A DNA stretch of 64,000 bases, taken from positions 434,001-498,000 of the forward strand of contig CAVQPS010000006.1 of NCBI GenBank assembly GCA_963714795.1, read 5' to 3'. Both the position numbers and the translations under genes were made by a program. The notes beneath the pieces are model-generated. The model did no database searches. It was not told where the DNA came from and was given only the letters and a program-made list of their open reading frames with translations. This DNA comes from DATIXJ01 sp963714795 (lineage in GTDB: Bacteria > Bacteroidota > Ignavibacteria > UBA10030 > SZUA-254). Shown in pieces: positions 46,416 through 55,700 of the stretch (within the stretch, counting starts at the first letter, position 1; each line of letters opens with the position of its first letter).

Positions 46416-47119
46416 TTGTTTGCCCTGTTTGCCAGACGCATAATCATCACCTGGCTGTGGTTTGTTCTTCCTGCCGTAGTTTTATTCAAACACGAATAGA
46501 AAATCTCGACCTCTTTACCACCGCGTGGGGAATTATCGAGCGTCCGCGTAAAACATTTCTGACGATCGCCTTAGCAAAACATAAAAATTATTCATTTCTT
46601 CTTTCGGCAATTTCCGGTATCGGGTTTATATGTACAATATTCTGGATCATCAAAGCGGGGAATTATGCCGATTCGTTGATGAACATTCTTTCAGCCGGAT
46701 TGTGTATCGGACCGTTGCTCGGAGTTACGGTCGTGCTGATATATTCAATCATTATGAAACTTGTCGGGAAATTGTTTTCCGCCCGGATCACATTCCGTAA
46801 CCTGTTCGCGATGAATGCATATGCACTGATGCCTGTTGTTATTTCGGTAGGACTTGTTTTGCCGATTGAATTACTTTCGTTCGGTCGTTTCTTTTTTAGT
46901 ACGAACCCGTCGCCCTTGGTCATCAAACCGTTCTCGTATATTATCCTGCTTTGCCTGGACGGTCTGTTGAGCGTCTGGACAATTATTCTTCAATTTGTTG
47001 GCTACAAAGTTCTTGAGGATGCGCAATGGATGAAAATTATTCTGATTAACCTGTTATCGTTCAGTATCTGTATCGGGATCATTGCCTGGGCTTTGACAAC
47101 ATTTGTGCATCCGGCATAA
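46412..47119 (+). CDS. Yip1-like membrane protein with N-terminal zinc ribbon
   Basis: 235 residues. CPVC at 4-7 and CSSC at 18-21 form a zinc-ribbon-like motif. Five membrane segments follow, beginning at about 55 (FLLSAISGIGFICTIFWII), with NLFAMNAYALMPVVIS in the fourth region as in Yip1-domain proteins. The function of bacterial Yip1 proteins is unknown. ATGA overlap with tnaA indicates coupling; the zincin-like gene starts 6 bp after the stop. Confidence 0.75.
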   Translation: MIVCPVCQTHNHHLAVVCSSCRSFIQTRIENLDLFTTAWGIIERPRKTFLTIALAKHKNYSFLLSAISGIGFICTIFWIIKAGNYADSLMNILSAGLCIGPLLGVTVVLIYSIIMKLVGKLFSARITFRNLFAMNAYALMPVVISVGLVLPIELLSFGRFFFSTNPSPLVIKPFSYIILLCLDGLLSVWTIILQFVGYKVLEDAQWMKIILINLLSFSICIGIIAWALTTFVHPA

Positions 47120-47125
47120 TTTGGT

Positions 47126-47497
47126 ATGGATCGTGAAGCATTTGAAAAGCTCGTGGAAAAGATTTTTGAACAATTGCCGGAAAAATTCCAGTCGAGCATT
47201 GAGAACGTCAGAATTATCATCGAAGATTATCCTTCCGATAGTTTGACGCAGCAGTTACGGCTGTCATCCCGGGATCAATTGTTGGGGCTCTATCAGGGTG
47301 TTCCGTTACCATACCGGACATCGTGGTATGGAAGAAGCCCTGTCGTTCCGGATACGATTTCATTGTATCAAAAAAATATCGAACGACGAAGCCGGACGGA
47401 TGAGGAACTCGAACGGAATGTCCGGGAAACGCTCATGCACGAAATCGGGCATTATTTCGGAATGACGGAAGAAGAAATACGCTCCGCGGGATATTAA
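47126..47497 (+). CDS. Zincin-like metallopeptidase family protein (PF06262 type)
   Basis: 123 residues. The family start (FEKLVEKIFEQLPEKFQ), GLYQGVPLPYRTSW, ISLYQKNIERR and LMHEIGHYFGMTEEEIRSAGY-type end (HEIGHYFGM holds the HExxH zinc site) match minimal MMP-like zinc proteins. A small cytoplasmic protease is predicted; no substrate is known. It lies in the tryptophanase operon. Confidence 0.88.
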   Translation: MDREAFEKLVEKIFEQLPEKFQSSIENVRIIIEDYPSDSLTQQLRLSSRDQLLGLYQGVPLPYRTSWYGRSPVVPDTISLYQKNIERRSRTDEELERNVRETLMHEIGHYFGMTEEEIRSAGY

Positions 47498-47540
47498 TAA
47501 AAATTTTTGTATATTCATTGATATAAAAAAGGAAGGAATA

Positions 47541-47837
47541 ATGGCTAAAGTTCTCTTTACAATTTCGTACGAGGTACAACCCGAAAAACGGGATGAATAT
47601 CTGGCGCTGGCCCAGCAAATGAAGAGTCTTTTTTCCCAATTGAATGGAAAATCATACTCCATTTTCGAACAAAAAGGGAAGAAAAACAATTTTTCTGAAG
47701 TCTTCATTTTCGACAGCATGGATGAATATGATCGACTGGAAGACCACGATGAACAAATGGGAGCATTGGTCGAACAGCTGGAATCGTTGCTCGTCGATAA
47801 AAAAATGAAGTATACTACTCTTATTGAATTGGTGTAA
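47541..47837 (+). CDS. 98-residue dimeric alpha-beta barrel-like protein
   Basis: The product (MAKVLFTISYEVQPEKRDEY, SYSIFEQKGKKNNFSEVFIF, MDEYDRLED) has the strand-helix-strand pattern of antibiotic-monooxygenase-like dimeric barrels, but no residues that fix an activity. AAGGAAGG lies just upstream of the ATG, an unusually good ribosome site for this contig. It lies 9 bp upstream of the hemerythrin-domain gene and is probably co-transcribed with it. Function unknown. Confidence 0.75.
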   Translation: MAKVLFTISYEVQPEKRDEYLALAQQMKSLFSQLNGKSYSIFEQKGKKNNFSEVFIFDSMDEYDRLEDHDEQMGALVEQLESLLVDKKMKYTTLIELV

Positions 47838-47846
47838 TTTCCCGTC

Positions 47847-48335
47847 ATGCGACAGCAACGCGGTTCCGCAGATCCCATTGCTCAATTGATGCAAGAGCAT
47901 AATGAAGCATTAGTTCAGCTAAAACGGTTGAATAAAGCCGTGGAATCGTTTGCAGAGCAAGGGTATAGTGCTAAATATTTCAACCAGATTCAGGGTGCAC
48001 TGAAATTTATCAAAGAGGAAGTCAGTGTTCATAACCACAAAGAAGAGACTGCATTATTTCCCGTTCTTGAACGGTATGTCGATGGACCGACAAAAATCAT
48101 GCGGGACGATCACAAGAAATTAAATAAAGGATTTTTGCAGTTACGAACCGTGGTGAAGGAAGTTGATAAAAAAAGGGATAGTTTTTCGGCGATCAAGCGA
48201 CTTTCAACAATTTCAAAACAAGTCGTTCAGCTTTTTGTCAATCATATTCACAAAGAGAATTATATCTTATTTCCTCTCGTCCAGCAATTCCTCGGAAAAG
48301 AAGAATTGCGCGAGATTGCTCGCAGGATGTTGTAA
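47847..48335 (+). CDS. Hemerythrin HHE-domain protein
   Basis: 162 residues of four helices. The di-iron ligands are likely His in LMQEHNEALVQL (near 18), HNHKEETALFPVLE (near 56-69), DDHKKLNKGF (near 88) and NHIHKENYILFPL (near 131-143). Such proteins bind oxygen or nitric oxide, or sense or store iron. It is followed 36 bp later by a response regulator. The role here is not evident from context. Confidence 0.9.
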   Translation: MRQQRGSADPIAQLMQEHNEALVQLKRLNKAVESFAEQGYSAKYFNQIQGALKFIKEEVSVHNHKEETALFPVLERYVDGPTKIMRDDHKKLNKGFLQLRTVVKEVDKKRDSFSAIKRLSTISKQVVQLFVNHIHKENYILFPLVQQFLGKEELREIARRML

Positions 48336-48371
48336 GAAAATCTACATTACTTTTTGAGGAAGATGCTCGAG

Positions 48372-48761
48372 ATGAATGAGTCAAAGATTTTGCTTGTAGA
48401 AGATGAAGACCAGCAACGGGAAGTGTTATCCCTGTTATTGGAAAACGAAGGATACCGTACGCTCTGTTTTCGTTCTGCGGAAGAGGCGCTTCTCCAATTG
48501 GAAAATATACAACCTGACCTGATCATCACCGATGTCAAACTTATCGGACTCGATGGTTTCTCGCTCTATGAAAAAATTCTCACCATGCCGGAATTCAAAA
48601 AAATTCCGTTTATCTTCATTACTGGCTATAATGACCCGAAAGCAATTGAAGCAGTCAAAGTCCTCGGTGCCGTCGGTTATATTACGAAACCGTATGAAGT
48701 TGAAGAACTTCTTACCATTGTAAGAAAAACAATCCCTTTAACGAAAAACGTCTCGCGCTGA
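48372..48761 (+). CDS. Stand-alone response regulator receiver protein
   Basis: 129 residues from the ATG at 48372; TTG 48354 and ATG 48363 are in-frame alternatives, but GAGGAAG at 48356-48362 is best spaced for 48372. A receiver domain fills the protein: LLVEDE (acidic pocket), DLIITDVKL with phosphoacceptor Asp near 53, FITGYND (Thr), and GYITKPYEVEEL (Lys-Pro). No output domain. It probably acts on a partner outside the window, or with a histidine kinase elsewhere. Its stop is 7 bp from the convergent peptidase stop. Confidence 0.92.
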   Translation: MNESKILLVEDEDQQREVLSLLLENEGYRTLCFRSAEEALLQLENIQPDLIITDVKLIGLDGFSLYEKILTMPEFKKIPFIFITGYNDPKAIEAVKVLGAVGYITKPYEVEELLTIVRKTIPLTKNVSR

Positions 48762-48768
48762 GCTCTTC

Positions 48769-50580
48769 TTATTTCCTTCCTTCCAACGTGGCTTTCAATG
48801 TCACGGTTTCGGTTCCGCGCTTGACAACGATTTCCACAACGTCTCCGGGTTTGAACTGTCCGAGCAAATACGTGAAATCATAAATATTTTTCACGTCTTT
48901 TCCGCCAAACTTAATAATGATATCATCGCCTTTGAGCCCTGCCTTTTCTGCTGCACTGCCTGCTCTCGTACCGGTAATTTTTAGTCCGGCCGATGTTTCC
49001 GCAAAATCGGGAATAACGCCGAGGCTCACATGCACCCCTTGACGGTCATCGCCGGTGGGTGCGGGATTACTGGCAACAACTTTTGTAAAAGCAGGTTTCG
49101 GTACTTCATTGGTAATGTCTTCAGCGACGCGAACGACATAGTTCACTACTTTGGTTTCGCCGACATAATTAATTTTTTCCCATGTATCGGACGGACGGTG
49201 ATAATCACTGTGGAGATTGGTGAAGAAAAATATCACCGGAACGTTTTTAGAATAAAACGATGAGTGATCGCTCGGTCCGTACCCGTCCGGTTTCAATCGG
49301 ATGTCGAGAGAATCTTTATTTTCATGTTTGACCATCGGTTCCCATTGCGGTGACGTTCCCATTCCTTCAATAACGAGAACACTGTCCTTCATGCGACCGA
49401 TCATATCCATATTGATCATTGCGATTGTCCGATCGAGCGGTAGGAGGGGATGATTGACATAATAATCCGACCCGAGTAAGCCAAGTTCTTCTCCGGAAAA
49501 CGAAAGAAATAAAACACTGCGTTTTAATTTATTACGCTCATGAGCCAAGTATTGGGCGGCTTCCAGCAATCCTGCGGTGCCGGATGCATTATCGTCCGCA
49601 CCGTGATGAATTGCAACCGTGTCCGGTGCAAGCGATCCTTCACCGCCCATGCCAAGATGATCCATGTGCGCTCCAAGGACAAGAATTTCATTCTTTAATT
49701 GCGGATCGTTGCCTTCAAGAAAGCCGGCAATATTCGCGGATTCAGAATAATGTTTGACAATCTGTGTCTGCAGTGATACCGTCACGCCCGGCAATTCGAA
49801 TGAATTAGGATTTTTTGTCGAATCAATTGCCGATTGAATTCCTTTCAGATCTTTTCCGCCGGTTTTTAACAGATCATTCAAGCCGCTCCAGGAAAAAACA
49901 ACCGTCGCGATGCCGAAGCTTGTGCTGGCAGGGGATGAAAACGATTTCAATGCGTTGCCGTCCGTTCCCGGCGGAGACGAAACAAAAATGATTCCTGCGG
50001 CACCTTTTTCCCGTGCAACAATTGTTTTTGCTGTGATGGACATCTGATTCATGAATCGATTTGTTCCGGACCCCTCAGGTGAATAGCGAAGCACGACGAC
50101 GATCTTTCCATGAACATCAATATTTGCATAATCATCATACTTCAGAGTATCGGATGTCGATGAAATTCCGTATCCTGCAAAAACTAACGGCGCTGTCAAT
50201 GTCGTATCGTCGGAAATTTTCAGCGGAAGAAAGTCGGTTCCGTTCGTATATGCCAGGCGTGTGCTGTTAACGGTTACTGCAAAAGAATTATGATCTCCGA
50301 TTTCGACTTCTTTGAGAAAAGGGAACGGTTGAAAATACGATCCGTTTTCTCCTATAGCCGTGAGACCGTACGAACGGAATTGTTCGGCGATATATTCCGC
50401 CGCTTTGCGGTTGCCTTCTTCGCCCGTTTTTCTGCCGCGAAGTTCATCGGATGAAAGATATTTGATGTGCTGGAGAATTTCCCGCTGCGTAACATCCGGT
50501 GAAGAATATTGTTGGACTTCATGTGAACAACCGATAATCATCAATAGATTGATGATAAGAAAATGTTGCAGAAGTTTCAT
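48769..50580 (-). CDS. M28 family aminopeptidase lipoprotein with PA and PDZ domains
   Basis: 603 residues. The lipoprotein signal ends MIIGC with Cys18. A protease-associated insert lies at about 130-240 (KIVVVLRYSPEG, EKGAAGIIFVSSPPG). The M28 zinc site is read from GAHMDHLGMGG (near 300), HHGADDNASGTAGLLEA, SGEELGLLGSDYY and DGYGPSDHSSFY. A C-terminal PDZ domain (about 515-600) starts VSLGVIPDF and has GSAAEKAGLKGDDIIIKFGG. The enzyme should trim exported peptides or proteins at the outer face of a membrane. It is the last gene of a four-gene leftward cluster with the small lipoprotein, TolB-like and peroxiredoxin genes. Confidence 0.93.
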   Translation of the reverse strand: MKLLQHFLIINLLMIIGCSHEVQQYSSPDVTQREILQHIKYLSSDELRGRKTGEEGNRKAAEYIAEQFRSYGLTAIGENGSYFQPFPFLKEVEIGDHNSFAVTVNSTRLAYTNGTDFLPLKISDDTTLTAPLVFAGYGISSTSDTLKYDDYANIDVHGKIVVVLRYSPEGSGTNRFMNQMSITAKTIVAREKGAAGIIFVSSPPGTDGNALKSFSSPASTSFGIATVVFSWSGLNDLLKTGGKDLKGIQSAIDSTKNPNSFELPGVTVSLQTQIVKHYSESANIAGFLEGNDPQLKNEILVLGAHMDHLGMGGEGSLAPDTVAIHHGADDNASGTAGLLEAAQYLAHERNKLKRSVLFLSFSGEELGLLGSDYYVNHPLLPLDRTIAMINMDMIGRMKDSVLVIEGMGTSPQWEPMVKHENKDSLDIRLKPDGYGPSDHSSFYSKNVPVIFFFTNLHSDYHRPSDTWEKINYVGETKVVNYVVRVAEDITNEVPKPAFTKVVASNPAPTGDDRQGVHVSLGVIPDFAETSAGLKITGTRAGSAAEKAGLKGDDIIIKFGGKDVKNIYDFTYLLGQFKPGDVVEIVVKRGTETVTLKATLEGRK

Positions 50581-50595
50581 AAAGGTATCCTTTTT

Positions 50596-50919
50596 CTATT
50601 GAGTAAGAGTGAGGACGGCAATGACTTCAACCGGTTTGCCGATCATACAAATACTTTTGATTGCAGGGCGATCTTTGACGACAAGCGTAGCGCCGATGCC
50701 GTCGTGAAATAATTCGGTACTGTGTTTGCCGAACAGTTCAAACGATACATTCTTGTCGGAAATAAATTGCCAGCATCCGCCTTCCAGATTGGTCCGGTGC
50801 ATTGTTCCGGAAATTTGATATGCGCCTTCGCCGTAATCCTTCATGACAGAAGAAGAATGAACACAAGAAATGAACCATAATGAACAGGCAAGCGTTACAT
50901 AAACTGATAATGATCTCAG
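50596..50919 (-). CDS. Small putative lipoprotein, probable CTG start
   Basis: 107 residues if translation begins at the CTG at 50919-50917, which overlaps the stop of the TolB-like gene. From there the product has a lipoprotein signal (RSLSVYVTLACSLWFISC, Cys19). An ATG at 51000 is in frame but lies 85 bp inside the upstream gene and precedes an ill-fitting basic segment. A GGAATAAG just before the CTG could serve as ribosome site. The mature part (GTMHRTNLEGGCWQFISD, SFELFGKH, GATLVVKDRPAIKSICMIGKP) is a small OB-like beta protein, as in some bacterial DUFs with stress-linked lipoproteins. Function unknown. The start is the weakest point. Confidence 0.6.
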   Translation of the reverse strand: MRSLSVYVTLACSLWFISCVHSSSVMKDYGEGAYQISGTMHRTNLEGGCWQFISDKNVSFELFGKHSTELFHDGIGATLVVKDRPAIKSICMIGKPVEVIAVLTLTQ

Positions 50920-51980
50920 CTTATTCCGACCATTCCGCGATAAAAATATTCGTTTCGTAAGGTTTTGTTGCCATTGCGATTTGATGCAAAGACAAGCCAT
51001 TTGCCGTCAGGGCTGAACATCGGAAATCCGTCGAATGTACCGTTCGTGGTAATTTGTTCTAATCCCGAACCGTCCAGATTCATCATGAAGAGATCAAAAT
51101 TCATCGGTACGCTCGACGTATCGCCCATGTTCGATGCGAAAATAATGCGCTTTCCGTCGGGATGGATGAACGGTCCGAAATTAGCCGCTTTATTAAATGT
51201 CAACTGGCGTTTATTGCTGCCGTCCGAATTCATAATACAAATTTGCAGGCTCATCGGCTTGATTTTTTGTTGACTGAGCAGGTCTTTGTATTCGGTAATC
51301 TCGGCTTCCGTTTTCGGATGATATGCACGGTATACGATTTGTTTTCCGTCAGGTGAAAAGAAAGGACCACCGTCATAGCCGAGCTCATGCGTCAATTGTT
51401 GAACATTCGATCCGTCAAGATTCATCGTATAAATATCGAGATCGCCGTTACGGATCGAAGTGAAAGCAATTTTGTCTCCGGCAGGAGAGATGACCGCTTC
51501 GGCATCGTATCCCGGAGTCTCGGTCAATCGTTTCTGTATCATGCCGTTTGTATCCGCGAGAAAAATATCGTAACCCGGATAGAGCGACCAAACGTATCCT
51601 TTTTTCCGGTCAGGAACAGGCGGGCATTGCTCATCGGCCAGATGAGTGGAGGCATAGAGAATGTGTTTGCCATCTGGGTAGAAAAAAGAACAGGTCGTTC
51701 TACCTTTACCGGTCGACAGCAATTTGACATTTGAACCGTCCAAATTCATCATGAATATCTGATCGCACTCGAAATTATCGCGTTTTGACTGGAAGATCAG
51801 CTTCGACCCGTCAAATGAAAAATACGCTTCGGCATTTTGACCGCCGAAGGTCAGTTGCCGAATGTGTTTGAAATGTTTTTCTCCCGGGACGATGAGAGAA
51901 TCCTGAGACCGCGATTGAGTTATGCCGGACAAAGAAGCAATGATCAACGCTCCGCAAAAAAAAGATCGTGAAAAAGTCAT
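50916..51980 (-). CDS. TolB-like PD40 beta-propeller exported protein
   Basis: 354 residues with a signal peptide (about 1-24). Repeated WD40-like PD40 segments, each with a core such as FSFDGSKLIFQS, YPDGKHILYAS, SPAGDKIAFTS, SPDGKQIVYRA, HPDGKRIIFASN and SPDGKWLVFASN, interleaved with DIYTMNLDGSN-type turns, give a six-bladed propeller. It lacks the TolB N-terminal domain. Such proteins bind proteins or peptidoglycan in the periplasm. It is coupled to the small lipoprotein downstream and sits 27 bp after the peroxiredoxin gene. Confidence 0.9.
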   Translation of the reverse strand: MTFSRSFFCGALIIASLSGITQSRSQDSLIVPGEKHFKHIRQLTFGGQNAEAYFSFDGSKLIFQSKRDNFECDQIFMMNLDGSNVKLLSTGKGRTTCSFFYPDGKHILYASTHLADEQCPPVPDRKKGYVWSLYPGYDIFLADTNGMIQKRLTETPGYDAEAVISPAGDKIAFTSIRNGDLDIYTMNLDGSNVQQLTHELGYDGGPFFSPDGKQIVYRAYHPKTEAEITEYKDLLSQQKIKPMSLQICIMNSDGSNKRQLTFNKAANFGPFIHPDGKRIIFASNMGDTSSVPMNFDLFMMNLDGSGLEQITTNGTFDGFPMFSPDGKWLVFASNRNGNKTLRNEYFYRGMVGIS

Positions 51981-52007
51981 AGTAATGAAAAGTAGGATAC
52001 GGATGAA

Positions 52008-52553
52008 TTATTGGAGGTCGTGAAGAGCTTTCTTAAGTTTTTCAAATGACTCTGCATCGCGAACACTGTACATCATATCGGCATACGTAATTTTGCCGGT
52101 TTTATCGATGATAAATACCGTTCGCCGATTATACCCGGTCGTTTCGTTATAGCTGTTATATGCACGGGCGGTTTCATGTTTATGATCGGAAACAAGAATG
52201 AACGGCAAATTATAATTTTTTGCCCATTCATGATGTGAGTATTCGTAATCACCGCTGATTGCCACCACATCCGCATTCAGTTCGGCAAGAGCAGAAAAAT
52301 TATCCCGCAACGTACAAACTTCCTTGGTGCAGCCGCCGCTCCAGTCTGCAGGATAAAATGCAAGGATAATATTTTTTGTACCGACAAGACTCGAAAGTTT
52401 GAGATTGCCTTCACCGACGGAATCTTTTGTTGCAAAGGGGAGAGAAAAATCAGGCGCCGTTGTTCCTACTGACACCGGAGCTTCTGTCTGTTGACCTAAA
52501 AGCATTGCAGTAAAAATAACGGAGAGCAAAAGAGCATGAATCAAGGATTTCAT
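52008..52553 (-). CDS. Exported peroxiredoxin, AhpC/BCP type
   Basis: 181 residues from the ATG at 52553, chosen because AAGGAG lies 10 nt upstream and a signal peptide (MKSLIHALLLSVIFTAMLLG) begins there. A thioredoxin-fold core has APDFSLPF, LAFYPADWSGGCTKEVC (split: FYPADWSGGC, peroxidatic Cys75; Cys80 the possible resolving Cys, BCP-like CxxxxC) and FIIDKTGKITY. It reduces peroxides in the periplasm or at the membrane. It heads the four-gene cluster and its leader holds a 14-bp inverted repeat. It is close to the metal efflux operon, so oxidative stress from copper may be relevant, by inference. Confidence 0.92.
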   Translation of the reverse strand: MKSLIHALLLSVIFTAMLLGQQTEAPVSVGTTAPDFSLPFATKDSVGEGNLKLSSLVGTKNIILAFYPADWSGGCTKEVCTLRDNFSALAELNADVVAISGDYEYSHHEWAKNYNLPFILVSDHKHETARAYNSYNETTGYNRRTVFIIDKTGKITYADMMYSVRDAESFEKLKKALHDLQ

Positions 52554-52590
52554 ACAAACAAACTCCTTCTGATGAATCAAGGATCACCGA

Positions 52591-52645
52591 TAAATGAAAT
52601 TGTTACGAGATGGTTTAGATTAAGATAGTAAAACAATTTCATTTA
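52591..52645. repeat. 14-bp perfect inverted repeat in the peroxiredoxin leader
   Basis: TAAATGAAATTGTT (52591-52604) and AACAATTTCATTTA (52632-52645) are perfect inverted copies, 27 bp apart, 38 bp upstream of the peroxiredoxin ATG. It could form an RNA hairpin in the leader or be a pair of half-operators. The AT-rich arms make it unlikely to be a terminator. Confidence 0.7.
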
Positions 52646-52683
52646 CACAATGGAAAGATTCTGAGCGCCATAAAATTATAAAT

Positions 52684-52705
52684 AAATTGAAATCCCTTTC
52701 AATTT
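52684..52705 (-). terminator. Possible AT-rich terminator of the metal efflux operon
   Basis: Read leftward after the cusA stop: a 9-bp perfect stem (AAATTGAAA with TTTCAATTT), a 4-nt loop, then ATTTATAATTTT. The stem is AT-rich and the tail is interrupted, so it is weak. Confidence 0.4.
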
Positions 52706-52751
52706 CCCCATTAATGGTATGAATGCCCTTATCCGATTCCGCTATTCAATA

Positions 52752-55700
52752 TCATCCATGATGCATTCCCGACAGTTTCAATGTACCCCGTTTACGGGCG
52801 AATTCTTTCATCAGGGAAAAAAGAATTGGGGTGACGAAGAGAACATGAATTGCCGATGTGATGATTCCACCGATCATCGGCACAGCGATGGGGCGCATAA
52901 TATCGGAGCCGGTTCCCGAGCTCAACATAATCGGCATCAATCCGAGAAAGTTGGCCGCAACCGTCATCACTTTTGGACGAAGCCGGAGAACTGCTCCTTC
53001 AATTGTTGCTTGTTCGATATCCGAAGCGGTGACCTGACCCTGAAGTAATTTTTTATCAAGAGCTTCGTGAAGATAAATCACCATGACAACTCCGGTCTCG
53101 ACTGCAACACCGTATAATGCGATGAATCCGATCCATACGGCAACACTGAAATTATATCCTAAGAAAAAAATCAAATAGACTCCGCCGATCAACGCAAAGG
53201 GGACGGAGATCATGACCAATGCCGCTTCGAGTGCCGACCGGAACGTGAAATATAACATGATGAAAATAATGACAAACACAATCGGGAGAACAATCTGCAT
53301 CCGGTTTTTCGCCCGGATTTGATTTTCATATTGACCGCTCCACGAAACATAATACCCCGGCGGCAATGTGAGTTTTTGTGTAACGGCACTTTTGGCGTCA
53401 TCGACAAAACTTCCCATGTCCCGTCCGCGGACATTCAGAAAAACAATCGATCGCAACAAACTATTTTCGCTGTTGATCATCGGCGGACCGGAAACAATAC
53501 GAATGTCCGCAAGCTCTCCAAATGGAATGAATGCAAAATTTGCCGATGGCGCCGATGTCAATGATTGCCGGAAAGAGGGTGCAGTTGTTGATTCTCCCAT
53601 GGTCATTGTGTTGTTTGATCGTTCCGGGGAAGCGGTTGCCGGAGAATAATTTATTTTGGGAACAGGAACGAGCAGATGTTTAAGCACATCCGGATTGTCC
53701 CGATAATCTTTGGCGAATCGAACGCGAATCGGGAATCGCCGTCGTCCTTCAACAGTCGTCGAAATATTTTCACCACCGATTGCAGTTTCAACGACATTGA
53801 GAACATCCCCGACGTTGATGCCGTACCGGGCAACAGCTTCCGGTTTGACAGTGATGTCGAGAAAATCGCCGCCGACAACACGCTCGCCATACAAATCTGC
53901 CGCCCCGGGAATTGTCTTCAGAATTTGTTCAGCGTCAATTGCCAATCGTTCCAGCGTGTCGATGTTATCACCGAATATTTTAACTCCCAAATCGGTCCGC
54001 ACGCCGGTCGATAACATATTTATCCGATTAATGATCGGTTGTGTCCATCCGTTCCGTACACCCGGGATTTGCAATTTCTGATCAAGTTGATTGATGATGT
54101 CGTTAACCTGCAATCCTTTCCGCCACTCGGATTTCGGTTTCAGGAGAATGATCGTTTCGATCATGCTGACCGGTGCCGGATCCGTTGAAGTTTCTGCTCT
54201 CCCGACTTTCCCGAGCACCTGCTGAACTTCCGGAAATTCTGAAATAATTTTGTCCTGCACTTGCAGTATTCTTTTTGCTTCTGTTATGGAGATATTCGGC
54301 ATCATCACCGGCATAAACAGGAGCGATCCTTCATCGAGCGGAGGCATAAATTCCGATCCGATATGCATCATCATCGGTATGGCAATAAGCAGGGCAATCA
54401 CGTTCAGGGCAAGAATTGTTTTCCGATGCTTCAATGCTTTTGAAAGGAGCGGTTTATAGAGTTTCATCAAAAAAACCGAAATCGGGTTTTGTTCTTCGGA
54501 ACGGAATTTCCCGCGCATCAGCATTGTCATCAATGCCGGCACCAATGTTATGGAAATGATTGCCGATGAGGCAAGAGCAAATGTTTTTGTCCAGGCGAGA
54601 GGATGAAACAGTTTTCCTTCCTGTCCTTCGAGTAAGAAAACCGGAAGGAATGAAACGACGATGATCGCAAGAGAAAAGAAAATTGCCCGGCCAACCTGCT
54701 GTGCCGACCGGATCGAAATTTCCGTGTAGTCGATCATCCCGCCGTTGTGTTGTGCCTGAGCAATATTACGATAAGCATTTTCAACCAGAACGATGGAAGA
54801 ATCGACGAGCACGCCGATGGCAATTGCCAATCCCCCGAGACTCATGATATTCGACGTGATGCCGAATTGCTTCATGAGAATAAATGCCATCAAAACGGAA
54901 ACAGGCAATTCGATGAGAATGCGCAACGCGCTCCGGAGATGAAAAATAAATAACATCACGATAAGACTGACAACGATCGCTTCTTCGAGCAAGGCATGTT
55001 TGAGCGTGTCGATGGCACGGTCGATAAGATCGGACCGGTCGTACGCAATATTAATTTCAACACCTTTCGGCAATCCATTTTTAATTTCGCCGATTTTTTC
55101 CTTCACCCGTTCGATGACATCTTTTGCATTCTCGCCGTAGCGCATGACGACAATGCCGCCGACAACTTCGCCATCACCGTTCTTATCGAGTAATCCCAGC
55201 CGTAAATCGTTTCCAAGCTGTACGGTTCCGACATTTTTTATGTAAATCGGTACGCCGTTTTTTCCCGACCCGACCGGAATACTTTCGATGTCGTGAATCG
55301 AATGAACGTACCCGAGTCCGCGAACGTACATTTGGATATTGTTGGATTCAATGATTTTTCCACCGACGTCGCGATTCGTGTTTCTGACCGCATCGACAAC
55401 CGCGTTAAAGTGAATATCCAGTGCAGCAAGCTTTTGGGGATCGAGATCGATTTGATATTGCTTGACGAACCCGCCAACGCTGGCGATCTCCGCAACGCCG
55501 GGAACGGAATTCAACTGATACCGGATATACCAATCCTGTATTGCGCGCAGTTCCCCGAGATCATAATCTTTTCCTTCGACAGTATACCAGAAAACATGCC
55601 CGACTCCGGTGCCGTCCGGACCGAGTGTCGGAATGACACCGGGCGGAAGAAACGACGAAGCATAATTTAATTTTTCGAGGACCCGGCTTCGTGCCCAATA

